64,000 nt of DNA from Bradyrhizobium sp. AZCC 2262 (lineage in GTDB: Bacteria; Pseudomonadota; Alphaproteobacteria; Rhizobiales; Xanthobacteraceae). Of the stretch, positions 18,307 through 27,549 are shown one piece after another. Under the pieces are notes generated by a model that made no database searches, was not told the DNA's origin, and saw only the letters and a program-made list of their open reading frames with translations. A program made the position numbers and the translations under genes. The stretch is from positions 6,758,001 through 6,822,000 of the forward strand of contig NZ_JAZHRT010000001.1 in assembly GCF_036924535.1 (NCBI RefSeq). Direction: 5' to 3'. Each line of letters opens with the position of its first letter. The first letter of the stretch is position 1.

Positions 18307-19188
18307 CTAGTCGCGACCGCGACCCGGCGAGACGATTCCGCCCGGCCGCAGCACAAGGAAGGCGAACAGCAGCAACATTACGTAGATGTCGCGCTCGGAA
18401 ACACTGCGCAACGCCTGAAACAGGTTCTCGAAGGCCCCGACCATCAGGCCCGCAACGATGGCGCCGGGAATGCTGCCCAATCCACCGATGACCGTGACGA
18501 TGAGCCCCTTTACCGTGACCGGGATCGTGATCAGGGGAGACAGTATCCCGACCGCGGCACCCGTCATCGCGCCGGCCACACCACCGAGCAATCCCGCGAT
18601 TACAAACGTCAATCCGTTGACCGTCTGGAGCCGCATGCCACATAGCTGGGCAGCAATAGGCTGCTGCGCGACGGCACGGGTGGCGACACCCAATCGGGCA
18701 CGAAACAGAACCGCCATCAACAGGATCATGGTGAGAACACCAACCAGGAAGACTCCCACCAAATCAGCCCGCAGGACGAAGGCGCCGATCTCGATCGAAT
18801 TGCCTTCAAATATCGCCGGAAAGTTATGCGGCGTTCCGGCCGTCGCGCGCACGATCATCTCTTCGACAAAGAGAAGAACGCCCACCGTCGCCATCAGGCT
18901 CGCCAAGGGCGACGCGACGGGAATGAACCGAAAGCACGTGAGATAAACAAGATAGCCGATCAGTCCGGACGCAAAAATGGAAAGCGGAAACGCACACCAC
19001 AGAGGCAGGCCGAGAAGGTGCTGCCCCATCAGCCCGCAATACGCTCCAGCAAGAGACGTGCTGGCGTAGCTCATGTTGATCCTCTGCATCACTCCAAAGA
19101 CCAACGTGAAACCGATCCCAATCAGCGAATAAGTTGCTCCGAAAAGCGCTCCATCGATGATGGTTTGGATATAGTCGACAACGCCCAT
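18307..19188 (-). CDS. LivH-type ABC permease, first copy
   Basis: About 293 residues from the ATG at 19188 (a GTG at 19209 is also open, but neither has a strong ribosome site). LivH hallmarks: DGALFGATYSLIGIGFTL, INMSYASTSLAGAY and the later GGLGSIPGAIVAGLMVGAFENL. First permease gene after the binding-protein gene, from which it is separated by a 14-bp stem hairpin that probably reduces read-through. Confidence 0.9.
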   Translation of the reverse strand: MGVVDYIQTIIDGALFGATYSLIGIGFTLVFGVMQRINMSYASTSLAGAYCGLMGQHLLGLPLWCAFPLSIFASGLIGYLVYLTCFRFIPVASPLASLMATVGVLLFVEEMIVRATAGTPHNFPAIFEGNSIEIGAFVLRADLVGVFLVGVLTMILLMAVLFRARLGVATRAVAQQPIAAQLCGMRLQTVNGLTFVIAGLLGGVAGAMTGAAVGILSPLITIPVTVKGLIVTVIGGLGSIPGAIVAGLMVGAFENLFQALRSVSERDIYVMLLLFAFLVLRPGGIVSPGRGRD

Positions 19189-19221
19189 AAATTTGCAACC
19201 GGATGGCACGTGTTCAATTGG

Positions 19222-19258
19222 TCTTCCGGACCGCGCGCCGCTCTCGCGGTCCGGAAGA
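19222..19258 (-). terminator. 14-bp hairpin between binding-protein and permease genes
   Basis: TCTTCCGGACCGCG at 19222-19235 pairs perfectly with 19245-19258 over a nine-base loop. It begins about 15 bases past the binding-protein stop. Such hairpins in ABC operons commonly protect the abundant binding-protein mRNA and lower expression of the membrane subunits; that role is inferred here. Confidence 0.65.
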
Positions 19259-19273
19259 GAAGCGGCCTGGAGG

Positions 19274-20494
19274 TTAGTTGGCCGCTTGCTTGGTCTTGAT
19301 CATGTCGTGCATCACGACCCATTTGCTGTCCTTCGCCGCGATGTAGAGGTACGGCTTCACCGCTTCTCGATCAGATGTCCGATCGACGGTGCCGAGCAGT
19401 CCGTCGGTCGTCTTGAGGGCAGCGAGCCCGTTGCGGATCTTCACCCGGTCAGCCTGAACAGTGTCCGGCTTGGCGAGTACGCCCTGGTCTTCGATCAGCT
19501 TCTTCAGAATAAACATGGCCTCGTACGTGCCAGCTGAATGAATGTCGAGCGTGCCGTTGTATTTTGCAACGCGCTCGTTGGCGGCCTTGGCTTCCGGCGT
19601 CAGCAGCGCGAAGCTGGTCGGGATCGTGATGCCCTCAGCAACCTTGCCGCAATTCGTAAGCGTCTCCTGGATTGCCGAACTCGTCAAACCGATCAGCATC
19701 TTCACCTTCACATGCTGCCGGTCCATCTCCTTGAGCAGACCGCACGTTGTGAAAGAATGCGCGACGACGGCCAGGACGTCAGGATTCGCCGCCTTGATCT
19801 CGCGAACCTGCTGGGCAAAATTCGTGTCGTCGACGAGCCATTTGGTAACGCCCTTGACGTCAAAACCAGCCGCAGGGGCTGCGTCCTTCTGAACGGCATA
19901 CCAGGATGCTCGGCTGTGCGAGAAATTCTCTTCGACCCCCGCATAAAGCGTCTTGAGCTCGGGATGCGTGTCCTTCACCCACTTGTACATCGTCGTATAC
20001 ATTTCGGTTTCGCTGGGCACGTTACGGAATGACCACTCCGAAATCTTAGCTAGTCCGATCTTGATCGCGACATCCGTGAAAACGGGAAACTGGAGACCGG
20101 AGTCCGTTGCATCCCCGACCTTCTTCTGCAAGATTCCGTACAGCGGTTCGGTGACGTTCGAGCAGCTCGGACCTACCCCGATCAACGTGGGGCCGGCCGC
20201 CATGCGACGCACGATCGAGATGCCCTCTTCGGCCACGCATCGATCGTCGTAGTACTCGAATTTGATCTTGCCGGTCGCCCCATCAGCCAGCTTAACGCCG
20301 CCCTGGCTGTTGATAAGGTCGACGGCCGCGCGCATCGCTGCCTCACTGTTGATGCCGAGCGAGCGCACAACACCGGATTTGGCGCCGAATCCATCGATAT
20401 AAACCGTGCGCTCTTCGGCGCTGGCGGCACCGACACGAGCCAAGCTGGCCGCAGCGACGAGCGCAGAACAGATTAATAGTGCGGACTTTCGCAT
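19274..20494 (-). CDS. ABC transporter substrate-binding protein, LivK/Peripla_BP_6 type
   Basis: A 406-residue periplasmic binding protein. The ATG at 20494 has AGGAGG eight bases upstream and opens a clean Sec signal peptide (MRKSALLICSALVAAASLA, cleavage near AASAEE at residue 25). The mature type-1 periplasmic fold has INSQGGVKLADG, YYDDRC, GVGPSCSN and SETEMYTTMYKW stretches. The long 400-residue size and the pocket differ from classical Leu/Ile/Val binders and resemble proteins for aromatic or organic-acid ligands, but the ligand is not known. It is the first gene of the eight-gene importer operon, with operator-like copy D about 80 bases upstream. Confidence 0.9.
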   Translation of the reverse strand: MRKSALLICSALVAAASLARVGAASAEERTVYIDGFGAKSGVVRSLGINSEAAMRAAVDLINSQGGVKLADGATGKIKFEYYDDRCVAEEGISIVRRMAAGPTLIGVGPSCSNVTEPLYGILQKKVGDATDSGLQFPVFTDVAIKIGLAKISEWSFRNVPSETEMYTTMYKWVKDTHPELKTLYAGVEENFSHSRASWYAVQKDAAPAAGFDVKGVTKWLVDDTNFAQQVREIKAANPDVLAVVAHSFTTCGLLKEMDRQHVKVKMLIGLTSSAIQETLTNCGKVAEGITIPTSFALLTPEAKAANERVAKYNGTLDIHSAGTYEAMFILKKLIEDQGVLAKPDTVQADRVKIRNGLAALKTTDGLLGTVDRTSDREAVKPYLYIAAKDSKWVVMHDMIKTKQAAN

Positions 20495-20974
20495 AGATGT
20501 TTCCTCCTCAAGACGGGTGCCTGGATTACAGCGGCCCCTTCTTGTTTCGCTAGGTGGAAAGCCCCCGTCTGCATACGCGAAAAATCCCGCATTCAATGTG
20601 CGCCCAATGGAGGTGAAATTTGAGCCGCGATCCGGGATGATCAGGAGCACATCTCCCCCGCGCTAGCGCCGGCGGCATAACCGACGTGTCAGGTTGGCGC
20701 CACACGTGGGATCTGTCTCTCCGGACGCCTCCGGCCACGGAGAAGTCGTTACCTCCTTTGAGTTGGCTGGAAGCCAGGATTCGATACAGGACTGTTCCGC
20801 CAGCGGACTTGAGCGAGCCCGGTTCTCTTGACCAAGGGGCTGCCTTGTGGCGCTGCGCAGGTGCGATGGCGAAGGCGTCAACACAGTACGGTCGCAACCT
20901 TCGTCACTTCGCGCTTTCGGCAGATCGACCGACAGCGTATCAACGATCCTACCAGTTTGGAACATCCACGTCCT
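20495..20974. other. Promoter region upstream of ABC importer operon
   Basis: 480 bases between the enoyl-CoA hydratase stop and the binding-protein start. It contains the operator-like element at 20571-20605; the frames here encode no recognisable protein. The remainder shows no strong repeat or RNA structure that I can see. Confidence 0.5.
20571..20605 (-). promoter_or_regulatory. Shared operator-like element (copy D), ABC operon
   Basis: GCATACG, then CGAAAAATCCCGCATTCA, then ATGTGCGCC on the plus strand. It keeps the CGAA...TTC core ends and the TGCATAC / TGTGCG flanks of the other copies. Located about 80-110 bases before the binding-protein start. Confidence 0.5.
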
Positions 20975-21754
20975 TCAGCTCCAAGCGGCCCTGCGCTTCT
21001 CCAGGAAGGCTGAGAGCCCCTCCTGACCTTCGGGGAGGGCACGGACGTCGGCGATCAGCACCGCGATGTCTGACAGGAGAGTTTCATTGATCGGCCGATC
21101 AGCCAGTCTGCTCGGCAGCAACTTAGCAATTGCCCGCGCTTTCGGCGCCGCCGCCCTCAGTTGCTTCAGCAGTCGGTCGATCCGACCGTCAAGCTGTTCG
21201 GCTTCCACGATTTCGTGCAACAACCCGATTCGCCACGCCTCTTGCGCATCAAACACTTCAGCACTTTGAAAGTAGCGCCTAGCGTTCCGTTTTCCGATAG
21301 CGCGCAGCACGAACGGATTGAGCATACCTGGGGTTATTCCGAGCCTCACCTCGGAAAAGCAAAATGTGGATTCGGGCGTGCCGAATGCGATATCGCACGC
21401 AGCCACAAGCCCAATGCCGCCACCATAAATCGGCCCATGTACCCGCGCTATCGTCGTTTGAGGCATCCGATCGAGGGCCTCCATCATCCGGCCCAAAGTC
21501 ATCAGTTCATCAATGCTCTGGTCGCGATTAAGCATTCCTCCCCTCCGCATCCAGTCGACGTCCGCTCCGGAGCAGAGGCTCTTACCTGAACCCATTACAA
21601 TTACGGTGGAAACGGACTCATCGGCCGCGAGTGTCACGAAGGTCGAACTCAATGAATCGACCAACGCTTCATTGAGCGCGTTATTGACTTCGGGCCGATC
21701 GAGTATAACGCGCGCTACACCATTCTCGCATTCGACGCGGACTGGCTGGGTCAT
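20975..21754 (-). CDS. Enoyl-CoA hydratase/isomerase, methylglutaconyl-CoA hydratase (LiuC/AtuE) type
   Basis: A 259-residue crotonase-fold enzyme from the ATG at 21754 (GGAG ten bases upstream; the upstream ATG at 21820 lacks homology). The oxyanion hole is formed by GKSLCSGADVDWM and GPIYGGGIGLVAACD. The first catalytic Glu of classical enoyl-CoA hydratase (GGCE) is Gly here, while the second is kept in FSEVRLGITPG. This pattern, with RAIGKRNARRYFQSAEVFDAQEA (in parts), is typical of the LiuC/AtuE/AUH branch that hydrates 3-methylglutaconyl-CoA or acyclic terpenoid acyl-CoAs. No biotin carboxylase of a full leucine pathway is visible in the window. Confidence 0.85.
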   Translation of the reverse strand: MTQPVRVECENGVARVILDRPEVNNALNEALVDSLSSTFVTLAADESVSTVIVMGSGKSLCSGADVDWMRRGGMLNRDQSIDELMTLGRMMEALDRMPQTTIARVHGPIYGGGIGLVAACDIAFGTPESTFCFSEVRLGITPGMLNPFVLRAIGKRNARRYFQSAEVFDAQEAWRIGLLHEIVEAEQLDGRIDRLLKQLRAAAPKARAIAKLLPSRLADRPINETLLSDIAVLIADVRALPEGQEGLSAFLEKRRAAWS

Positions 21755-21847
21755 GGTTGGGTTACTCCAATTCTTGTTGTGGACGCCACCAGGGGTGGTC
21801 TCGACGTGAAACGCCTGCATTCCGCTTGCCGTTCGACAGGCGACTGC

Positions 21848-22741
21848 TCACGCATTCTCTCGATAGAGTTCGACCGTACGGCGAATACCATCCATCAATG
21901 GCGTGGCGGGGAGATCAGGAAACACTTGGCGCAACTCGCCCTCGCCAATGTCTTGCGCGAACGGAAGCAGTGGGCCGCCGACACTTATCTTGGACTGTGG
22001 AACCACGGCGTGAATGGCCGCCACGACATTGTCGTTCGACCCCACTTCGCCAGGTAAATTGAAGACACGCGAACCGCTGGGTTCACGAAGCAACGCCGCC
22101 TCGTAGGCCGCGACGACATCGTCGACATAGATCAGCCCGGCCGTACCCACATAGGGGATCGCGTATGTTTCCCCGAGAGCCGCAGCTCTACACGCCAGCG
22201 AGGGGCCCGCGGTTAGTCCAGTCTCGCGGCCATATCCATAAACAATGAATGGCCGAAACCCGATGCTCGCCAGCCCGTGGTCTTGCCAATAAGCTCGTGC
22301 GCTGCCTTCACAGGCGAGTTTGAACGCGCCGTAGTGCGTGATCGGAAGCGGCGTCGCTTCATTGCTTGGGTTGTAGACACCAGCACTCGACGTGAAAGCG
22401 ACCCGCTTGATCTTCAACCCGAGTGCCGCATTGAAGACGTTCAAGGTGCCGACCAAATTGACCATCGCACCCTTGAGTGGATCTGCCTGGCAAGCTGGAG
22501 CAAGTATTGCCGCGAGGTGTACGACCGCCTCGCAGCCAGCCATGGCACTATGAACACTTTGCGAGCTGGCGATATCACCGATGGTCCACTCGATCGAGCT
22601 ATTCAGTGGACCGACAATCTTCTTAAATAACGGCGAGCTCGGTCCGGGCTCGAAAATGCGAACTTGATTGCGTTTCTCGGCAAGCCGCCTCGCGAGCCAG
22701 GCCCCGATGAAGCCGCCGCCGCCGGTTATCAACACACGCAT
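21848..22741 (-). CDS. NAD-dependent epimerase/dehydratase (extended SDR)
   Basis: A 297-residue extended short-chain dehydrogenase. GGGGFIGAWLARRLA (Rossmann) is near residue 8, then VHLAAI, TSSAGVYNP, and the catalytic YGAFK pair (Tyr/Lys) near residue 140. Such enzymes act on nucleotide sugars but also reduce ketones or oxidise hydroxy acids in catabolic clusters. ATG at 22741 is chosen; a TTG at 22747 is equally served by the AGGAG upstream. It lies between a CoA ligase and an enoyl-CoA hydratase gene on the same strand. Confidence 0.87.
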   Translation of the reverse strand: MRVLITGGGGFIGAWLARRLAEKRNQVRIFEPGPSSPLFKKIVGPLNSSIEWTIGDIASSQSVHSAMAGCEAVVHLAAILAPACQADPLKGAMVNLVGTLNVFNAALGLKIKRVAFTSSAGVYNPSNEATPLPITHYGAFKLACEGSARAYWQDHGLASIGFRPFIVYGYGRETGLTAGPSLACRAAALGETYAIPYVGTAGLIYVDDVVAAYEAALLREPSGSRVFNLPGEVGSNDNVVAAIHAVVPQSKISVGGPLLPFAQDIGEGELRQVFPDLPATPLMDGIRRTVELYRENA

Positions 22742-22838
22742 TGTCAACCAACTCCTACTTGCCGGATCGGATCTTTCACTAGACTCTGCGGTTCTTCGGA
22801 CTACCCTGACTGGAATGAACCCGATCAGGTCCAGTCAA

Positions 22839-24491
22839 TCAGTTGACGGTGACCTCATTCGCCGGGGAACGGCCGGAGCCGTCCCTGAGCACGATCTCGC
22901 GAATTTCTCTTTTCAACAGCTTTCCCGTAGCGGTGTGCGGTAGCTCGTCGACAATGACGACGTCGTCTGGGATGCTCCACTTGGAAATCTTTCCGGTGTA
23001 GAGTTCCTGCAGGTCGTCCCGAGAGAAGTTCGTGCCAGGCTTAAGCTGGACAACAAGGACCGGGCGCTCGCCCCACCGCTCATCCGGCCTGCCGACTACG
23101 GCCGCCTCCTTGATCGACGGATGGGCTTGCGCGATATTCTCAAGCTCGATTGAGCTAATCCATTCCCCGCCAGACTTCACCACGTCCTTTGTGCGATCAA
23201 CGATCTGCACGAAGCCATCCTCGTCCATGGTCACAACATCGCCCGTGTTGAACCATCCCTCAACTTCGTGGGCAGGGCTCGGCTCACTATTAAAATAGCG
23301 CCTGGCAACCCAAGGCCCTCGCACCAACAAAGCGCCGAAACTCCTGCCGTCACGCGGGATCGGCTTCCCGTCAGATCCGTCCACCCGAAACTCGACGTTA
23401 AACAGCGGTCGCCCCTGTTTAGCTTCGAGCGGGAGTTTCTGGTCTGGCGGCAACGATTGATGCTTAGCTTTCAAGGCCGACGCGAGCCCAAAGGGACTAG
23501 TCTCGGTCATTCCCCACCCCTGTCGGGGATCTACGCCGAGCTTTTTGAACCGCGTGATCATCACGGGGGGAGGCGCCGATCCGCCGATCATAACCCGCTT
23601 TAAGCTCGTGAACTTCTTACCGTGCGCGTCCATCCAGTCGAGCAAACCTAGCCAGACGGTAGGGACTCCTGCCGTCATTGTGACCCCTTCCTGCTCGAAC
23701 AATCCGTGCAGGCTCTCACCATCCAGCTTTGGACCTGGCATGACCAGTTTTGCACCGACTATCGGAGCAGCATATGGCATCCCCCACGCGTTCACGTGGA
23801 ACATCGGGACGATCGCCGACACCGCATCAACTGCGGAAAGCGACATCACGTCGGGCAAGGCGACTGCCATGGCATGCAAAACGGTCGACCGGTGGCTGTA
23901 CAGAACTCCTTTGGGATCGCCTGTTGTGCCGGACGTATAGCAAAGGCCGGACGCCGCATTCTCGTCGAGCACCGGCCAATCGAAGTCGTCGGACGCGCCT
24001 GCGATCATCGTTTCGTAGCAAACGAGCTCTGGAAGCGCTCCCGATTCCGGCATGTTGGCCGCATCGGTCATCACCACGATGGCTTTCAGACCCTTCAGTG
24101 TCTCCGCAATCGCCTCGAGTATCGGCACGAAGCTGAGGTCGACGAACAGCACCTTGTCCTCGGCGTGGGCGACGATGAACGAGATCTGCTCGCGGAATAG
24201 ACGGGGATTGATCGTATGGCACACGAACCCCGAGCCGGAGCTTCCGAAATACAGCTCCAGGTGTCTATAGCCATTCCAGGCCAGCGTTCCGACGCGATCA
24301 CCCTGCTTGAGTCCCAGGCGCTGAAGCGCATTCGCGACTTTTTTGGCGCGACGGGCTAGATCGGCGTAAGTATAGCGATGGATCGGTCCCTCGGTGGTTC
24401 GCGAAACGATTTCGGTCGTAGCGTGATACGCTTCGGCGTGCCGCAAGATTGATGACACCAACAACGGCGCATTCATCATCAAGCCAAACAT
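22839..24491 (-). CDS. AMP-forming acyl-CoA ligase (DmdB/long-chain fatty acid type)
   Basis: A 550-residue class I adenylate-forming enzyme that activates a carboxylic acid to its CoA ester via acyl-AMP. The P-loop [12 protein letters not shown] is near residue 190, GWGMTETSP near 340, GWFNTGD near 425, and the C-terminal catalytic Lys in [13 protein letters not shown] is near 530. The N-terminus [19 protein letters not shown] closely resembles methylmercaptopropionate-CoA ligase (DmdB)-group proteins, which also activate medium-chain and other acids. The ATG at 24491 sits behind GGAGGAAAG. It probably forms an operon with the downstream epimerase and hydratase. Acid substrate unknown. Confidence 0.9.
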   Translation of the reverse strand: MFGLMMNAPLLVSSILRHAEAYHATTEIVSRTTEGPIHRYTYADLARRAKKVANALQRLGLKQGDRVGTLAWNGYRHLELYFGSSGSGFVCHTINPRLFREQISFIVAHAEDKVLFVDLSFVPILEAIAETLKGLKAIVVMTDAANMPESGALPELVCYETMIAGASDDFDWPVLDENAASGLCYTSGTTGDPKGVLYSHRSTVLHAMAVALPDVMSLSAVDAVSAIVPMFHVNAWGMPYAAPIVGAKLVMPGPKLDGESLHGLFEQEGVTMTAGVPTVWLGLLDWMDAHGKKFTSLKRVMIGGSAPPPVMITRFKKLGVDPRQGWGMTETSPFGLASALKAKHQSLPPDQKLPLEAKQGRPLFNVEFRVDGSDGKPIPRDGRSFGALLVRGPWVARRYFNSEPSPAHEVEGWFNTGDVVTMDEDGFVQIVDRTKDVVKSGGEWISSIELENIAQAHPSIKEAAVVGRPDERWGERPVLVVQLKPGTNFSRDDLQELYTGKISKWSIPDDVVIVDELPHTATGKLLKREIREIVLRDGSGRSPANEVTVN

Positions 24492-24652
24492 CTTTCCTCC
24501 AATTGGCATTTCTCAAAATGCCCAAGTTTGTTGCCCGGGCTTAGACGAATATTCACGCCTTCGACGCAAAGGACACCAAGTCGATCGAGACGCCTCGAGC
24601 GGCGGACTTTAGACGCCAATACAGCTGCTCGCTATGCTATCCCGCGCCCTAC

Positions 24653-25084
24653 TCAGGTCGGCTTCGGTTCTGTTGACAGACGCTTCTGCGCGGCGGCTTG
24701 GACTTCGGACGTCCATGGAACGGCCCGTCGTGTCCTCTTGTCGAGATGCGCCGCTGTCATCTCGCAGAGTGCGACGACCTCATCGATCTCGACGTTACGC
24801 ATCTCATGGCGAAACCGCAGGGTTTTGTCGCGAACTTCGAGTAGCTGCGTCTTGATCTCGATCGAATCGCCGGGGTGAACTTCGCGCTTATAAGAAAGAT
24901 TTTGCTGGACGCCCGCCAGCCCATATCCCGAGTCCCGCAGGTAGCTCGACGTCAGCCCGAGACGTGAGAGGAAATTCCAGTTCGCCTCGTCAAACTTGCT
25001 CACGTACCACATGATGTTCATATGGCCGACATGATCGCACTGCCAAGGATAACAAATTCCCCGGTAGTTGACTTCATCGTTCAT
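24653..25084 (-). CDS. 4HBT-type acyl-CoA thioesterase
   Basis: A 143-residue single hotdog thioesterase. The start MNDEVNYRGICYPWQCDHVGHMN carries the 4-hydroxybenzoyl-CoA thioesterase-type catalytic Asp in the DH-x-GH-M-N motif at residues 17-22, followed by the long central helix. It would release CoA from acyl-CoA esters made by the ligase encoded just downstream (about 160 bases). Operator-like copy B lies 240 bases upstream. Confidence 0.85.
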   Translation of the reverse strand: MNDEVNYRGICYPWQCDHVGHMNIMWYVSKFDEANWNFLSRLGLTSSYLRDSGYGLAGVQQNLSYKREVHPGDSIEIKTQLLEVRDKTLRFRHEMRNVEIDEVVALCEMTAAHLDKRTRRAVPWTSEVQAAAQKRLSTEPKPT

Positions 25085-25398
25085 TCACGCGTCTCCCGGT
25101 TGCTGCAACCGACACGGCGTCGTGGCACCTGCTCGCGATAGCCCGCTGGCTACTCTCACATGGACCCGATTGCCCGGCGCAGCACCAATAGTGGTGCACC
25201 TCGGTCGTGGATAAGACCTACGTACTTTTCCGCGTCTTCGCGCATCACGAGAACGACCGGTGTACGTTGCCTATCTCATTGATTGAAAGGCATCAGTGAC
25301 ATGATTGTGCATGCGCGCAATATGCGAATTTTTCCAATTCGGATGTGCGCTCTGTCGAACATGACGATGATAATGCAAGTGTCTCCGCCGGCGCAGCC
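25085..25398. other. Intergenic region with operator-like copy B
   Basis: 314 bases between the thioesterase start and the kinase stop. It contains the conserved element at 25321-25350 and no credible gene. Confidence 0.45.
25321..25350 (-). promoter_or_regulatory. Shared operator-like element (copy B), thioesterase/ligase group
   Basis: TATG, then CGAATTTTTCCAATTCG, then GATGTGCGC. This copy is the most symmetric: CGAATT (25325-25330) and AATTCG (25336-25341) form a perfect 6-bp inverted repeat around TTTCC. Located upstream of the thioesterase gene at 24653-25084 and probably the CoA ligase group. Confidence 0.55.
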
Positions 25399-26724
25399 TC
25401 ATGCTTGGGCAAGCGTGAGCTCGACTAAAAGACCGCCACCTGTCCTATTCTGGAGCCGAAGCGTCCCACCCAGCGCGTGGGACAGCTGCTGAGCGATGGC
25501 AAGGCCCAGCCCGGTCCCCCCCGTGTCTCGGTTACGGGATTGCTCAAGACGATAGAATGGCTGACATACCGCTTCGAGTTGATGTTCCGGAATGCCGGGT
25601 CCACGGTCAAGGACGGCTATGCGTATCGCCCCGGTCTGAGTCCGATCGAGATCGATTTCGACATCGCCGGCGAACTTCAACGAATTGTCGATGAGGTTCG
25701 TCAGAATGCGGCGAAGCGCATGTGGTCGGGTAATAGTTACGACCCTCGTCCCTGGTTCGTATTGCACGGCCTTCCCGGTGTCGCGATAGTCGAAAACGAT
25801 ACTTTCCAGGAAAGCGGCGAGGTCGATCCGGCTCGTTTTCTCGACACCTCCGTGAGCGCTCCTGGCGTAAGCCACCCCCTCCCGAACGAGCCGCTCGATT
25901 TCCGAGAGATCGTTGATCAGCTTGTCCCGTTCCGGACTATCGTCGGCGATTTCGGCGCGCAACTTCATGCGCGTGATCGGTGTCTGGAGATCGTGCGAGA
26001 TAGCTGCCAATATCCGGACTCTGTCGTCGAGGTAATGCGCAATTCTTTCGTTCATCCGGTTGAATGCGGTCGCCGCGTAAGCGACCTCGACCGGGCCGTT
26101 TTCATCAAGTCGACCCGTCTTCCGGCCCGGATCCAGTGCCTCCGCAGCACCGGCAAAGCGCAAGAGCGGTCGAATGGCCAAGCGGACGGCGAGCCACGTA
26201 CAAACAATCAGGAGCGCTAGTTGAGCGACCAGCACGTATGGCAACCAGGCAGCTAAAGGTCGCATGTGCGGTGCGATCAGGATCGTCACGGGCGTTCCGT
26301 CCCGCAGCGAAAGATGCGCCTGAAAGCGCCGTTCGGAACCGGGCACTCTGTTAATCTGGACAGGCAAGCTCTGTTCGGCCGCGACGCGGATGATGTCCGC
26401 GACCTCGACGATGCGATCCGCCGACTCCGGGACATCCGGCGCGCCGGGCCCCAGCAGATAGCGGTAATTGGGACGAGCGATCAAATTGAGCCAATCGGCC
26501 CTTTCTCCGGCGGGCACTCGGTTCAAGAGGGCAATCGCCAGCCTCACGTCGGTCCTGAGACCGTCGAGCATCACCGCCTCGGCGCTCATGTATCGCTCCA
26601 TGAAGACCACGGCGAACGACAACACGTGCGCGATGGCGAGGCCGGCGAACAGAATGAGAAAAAGTTGCCAGCGTAGAGTTCGCGGCAGATGTATTCCTCG
26701 CCAGAACGGTCGAGACAATCTCAT
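25399..26724 (-). CDS. Two-component sensor histidine kinase (EnvZ-like)
   Basis: A 441-residue inner-membrane kinase. TM1 is near 20-41, a periplasmic domain of about 120 residues follows, TM2 is near 158-182, then a HAMP linker. The H-box has AISHDLQTPITRMK with the phospho-acceptor His at 244. ATP-binding boxes follow: N (LIDNSLKF), G1 (DRGPGIP) and G2 (GGTGLGLAI). Its start overlaps the stop of the response regulator gene by four bases, so the two are a cognate pair. The signal is unknown; proximity to a DipZ gene suggests an envelope redox or stress cue. Confidence 0.93.
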   Translation of the reverse strand: MRLSRPFWRGIHLPRTLRWQLFLILFAGLAIAHVLSFAVVFMERYMSAEAVMLDGLRTDVRLAIALLNRVPAGERADWLNLIARPNYRYLLGPGAPDVPESADRIVEVADIIRVAAEQSLPVQINRVPGSERRFQAHLSLRDGTPVTILIAPHMRPLAAWLPYVLVAQLALLIVCTWLAVRLAIRPLLRFAGAAEALDPGRKTGRLDENGPVEVAYAATAFNRMNERIAHYLDDRVRILAAISHDLQTPITRMKLRAEIADDSPERDKLINDLSEIERLVREGVAYARSAHGGVEKTSRIDLAAFLESIVFDYRDTGKAVQYEPGTRVVTITRPHALRRILTNLIDNSLKFAGDVEIDLDRTQTGAIRIAVLDRGPGIPEHQLEAVCQPFYRLEQSRNRDTGGTGLGLAIAQQLSHALGGTLRLQNRTGGGLLVELTLAQA

Positions 26725-27464
26725 CGGCGTGGAGCCGTGATCTCGACGGGCATTGCGAAGACGTAACCTTCGCTACGCACTGTTTTAATGTAGGCCGGCT
26801 CCCGTGCGTCGTCGCGGAGGCGTAGCCTGACCCTGCTCACGAGCAGATCGATCGAGCGATCGAACATTTCGGCCTCGCGCCCCTGCGTCAGGTTCAGCAA
26901 CTGATCGCGCGAAAGAACGCGCTGAGGGTGATCGAGAAACACGCGCAGCAGCCGATATTCGGCTCCGCTCAGCGCGATCCCGGTACCTTCCCGATCCACG
27001 AGGTGTCGAGCAACTGTATCGAGCTGCCAATCGCCGAAGCTAAGCATCTTCCCGGCTTCCGTAACCTGCAGGTTTGGCGGGAGCATTCGGGTCCGGCGGA
27101 GAACTGCCTTGATGCGGGCCAGCAGCTCCCGTGCTGAGAACGGCTTGGCAAGATAGTCATCGGCGCCCACTTCCAGACCAACGATCCGGTCGGTCTCGTC
27201 CGTGCGTGCGGTCAACATCAGGATCGGTGTCGTTCCGTGCCGGCCCCCTCGCAATTGGCGGCAAAGCACGAGCCCGTCGTCTCCAGGCATCATCACATCC
27301 AGCACGATCAGATCGACACGGTCCGAGTCCAGAAATGAGCGCATTTGCCGACCATCTGCGGCAACAGTGACGCGAAGACCGTTTCGCTTCAGGTAAGTCG
27401 AGACCAGGTCCCTGATTTCCCTGTCGTCGTCTACGATCAGTATGTGGTCGACGTGGTCCATCAT
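26721..27464 (-). CDS. OmpR/PhoB-family response regulator
   Basis: A 247-residue regulator from the ATG at 27464; the longer frame to 27635 overlaps the dipZ coding end and has no homology. The receiver domain has the acidic cluster VDDD at 11-14, phospho-acceptor D56 in IVLDVMMPGDDG and the switch Lys in YLAKPF. It is followed by a winged-helix DNA-binding domain with ALSGAEYRLLRVFLDHPQ and the recognition region DLLVSRVRLRLRDD. Partner of the overlapping kinase. The dipZ gene ends 86 bases upstream on the same strand, so it may be co-transcribed. Confidence 0.93.
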   Translation of the reverse strand: MMDHVDHILIVDDDREIRDLVSTYLKRNGLRVTVAADGRQMRSFLDSDRVDLIVLDVMMPGDDGLVLCRQLRGGRHGTTPILMLTARTDETDRIVGLEVGADDYLAKPFSARELLARIKAVLRRTRMLPPNLQVTEAGKMLSFGDWQLDTVARHLVDREGTGIALSGAEYRLLRVFLDHPQRVLSRDQLLNLTQGREAEMFDRSIDLLVSRVRLRLRDDAREPAYIKTVRSEGYVFAMPVEITAPRR

Positions 27465-27549
27465 CCAGCAGCCCAGGTCTCGGCGTTCAATCGAAAAATG
27501 CCATGCAATAAAGCCGCGTGAACGGACGCGCGCAGCCGGGCCGAGATTT

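Noticed and set aside
24095..24331. Short frames inside the CoA ligase gene on the same and opposite strands
   Set aside because: Shadows of the 550-residue ligase coding frame, without motifs.
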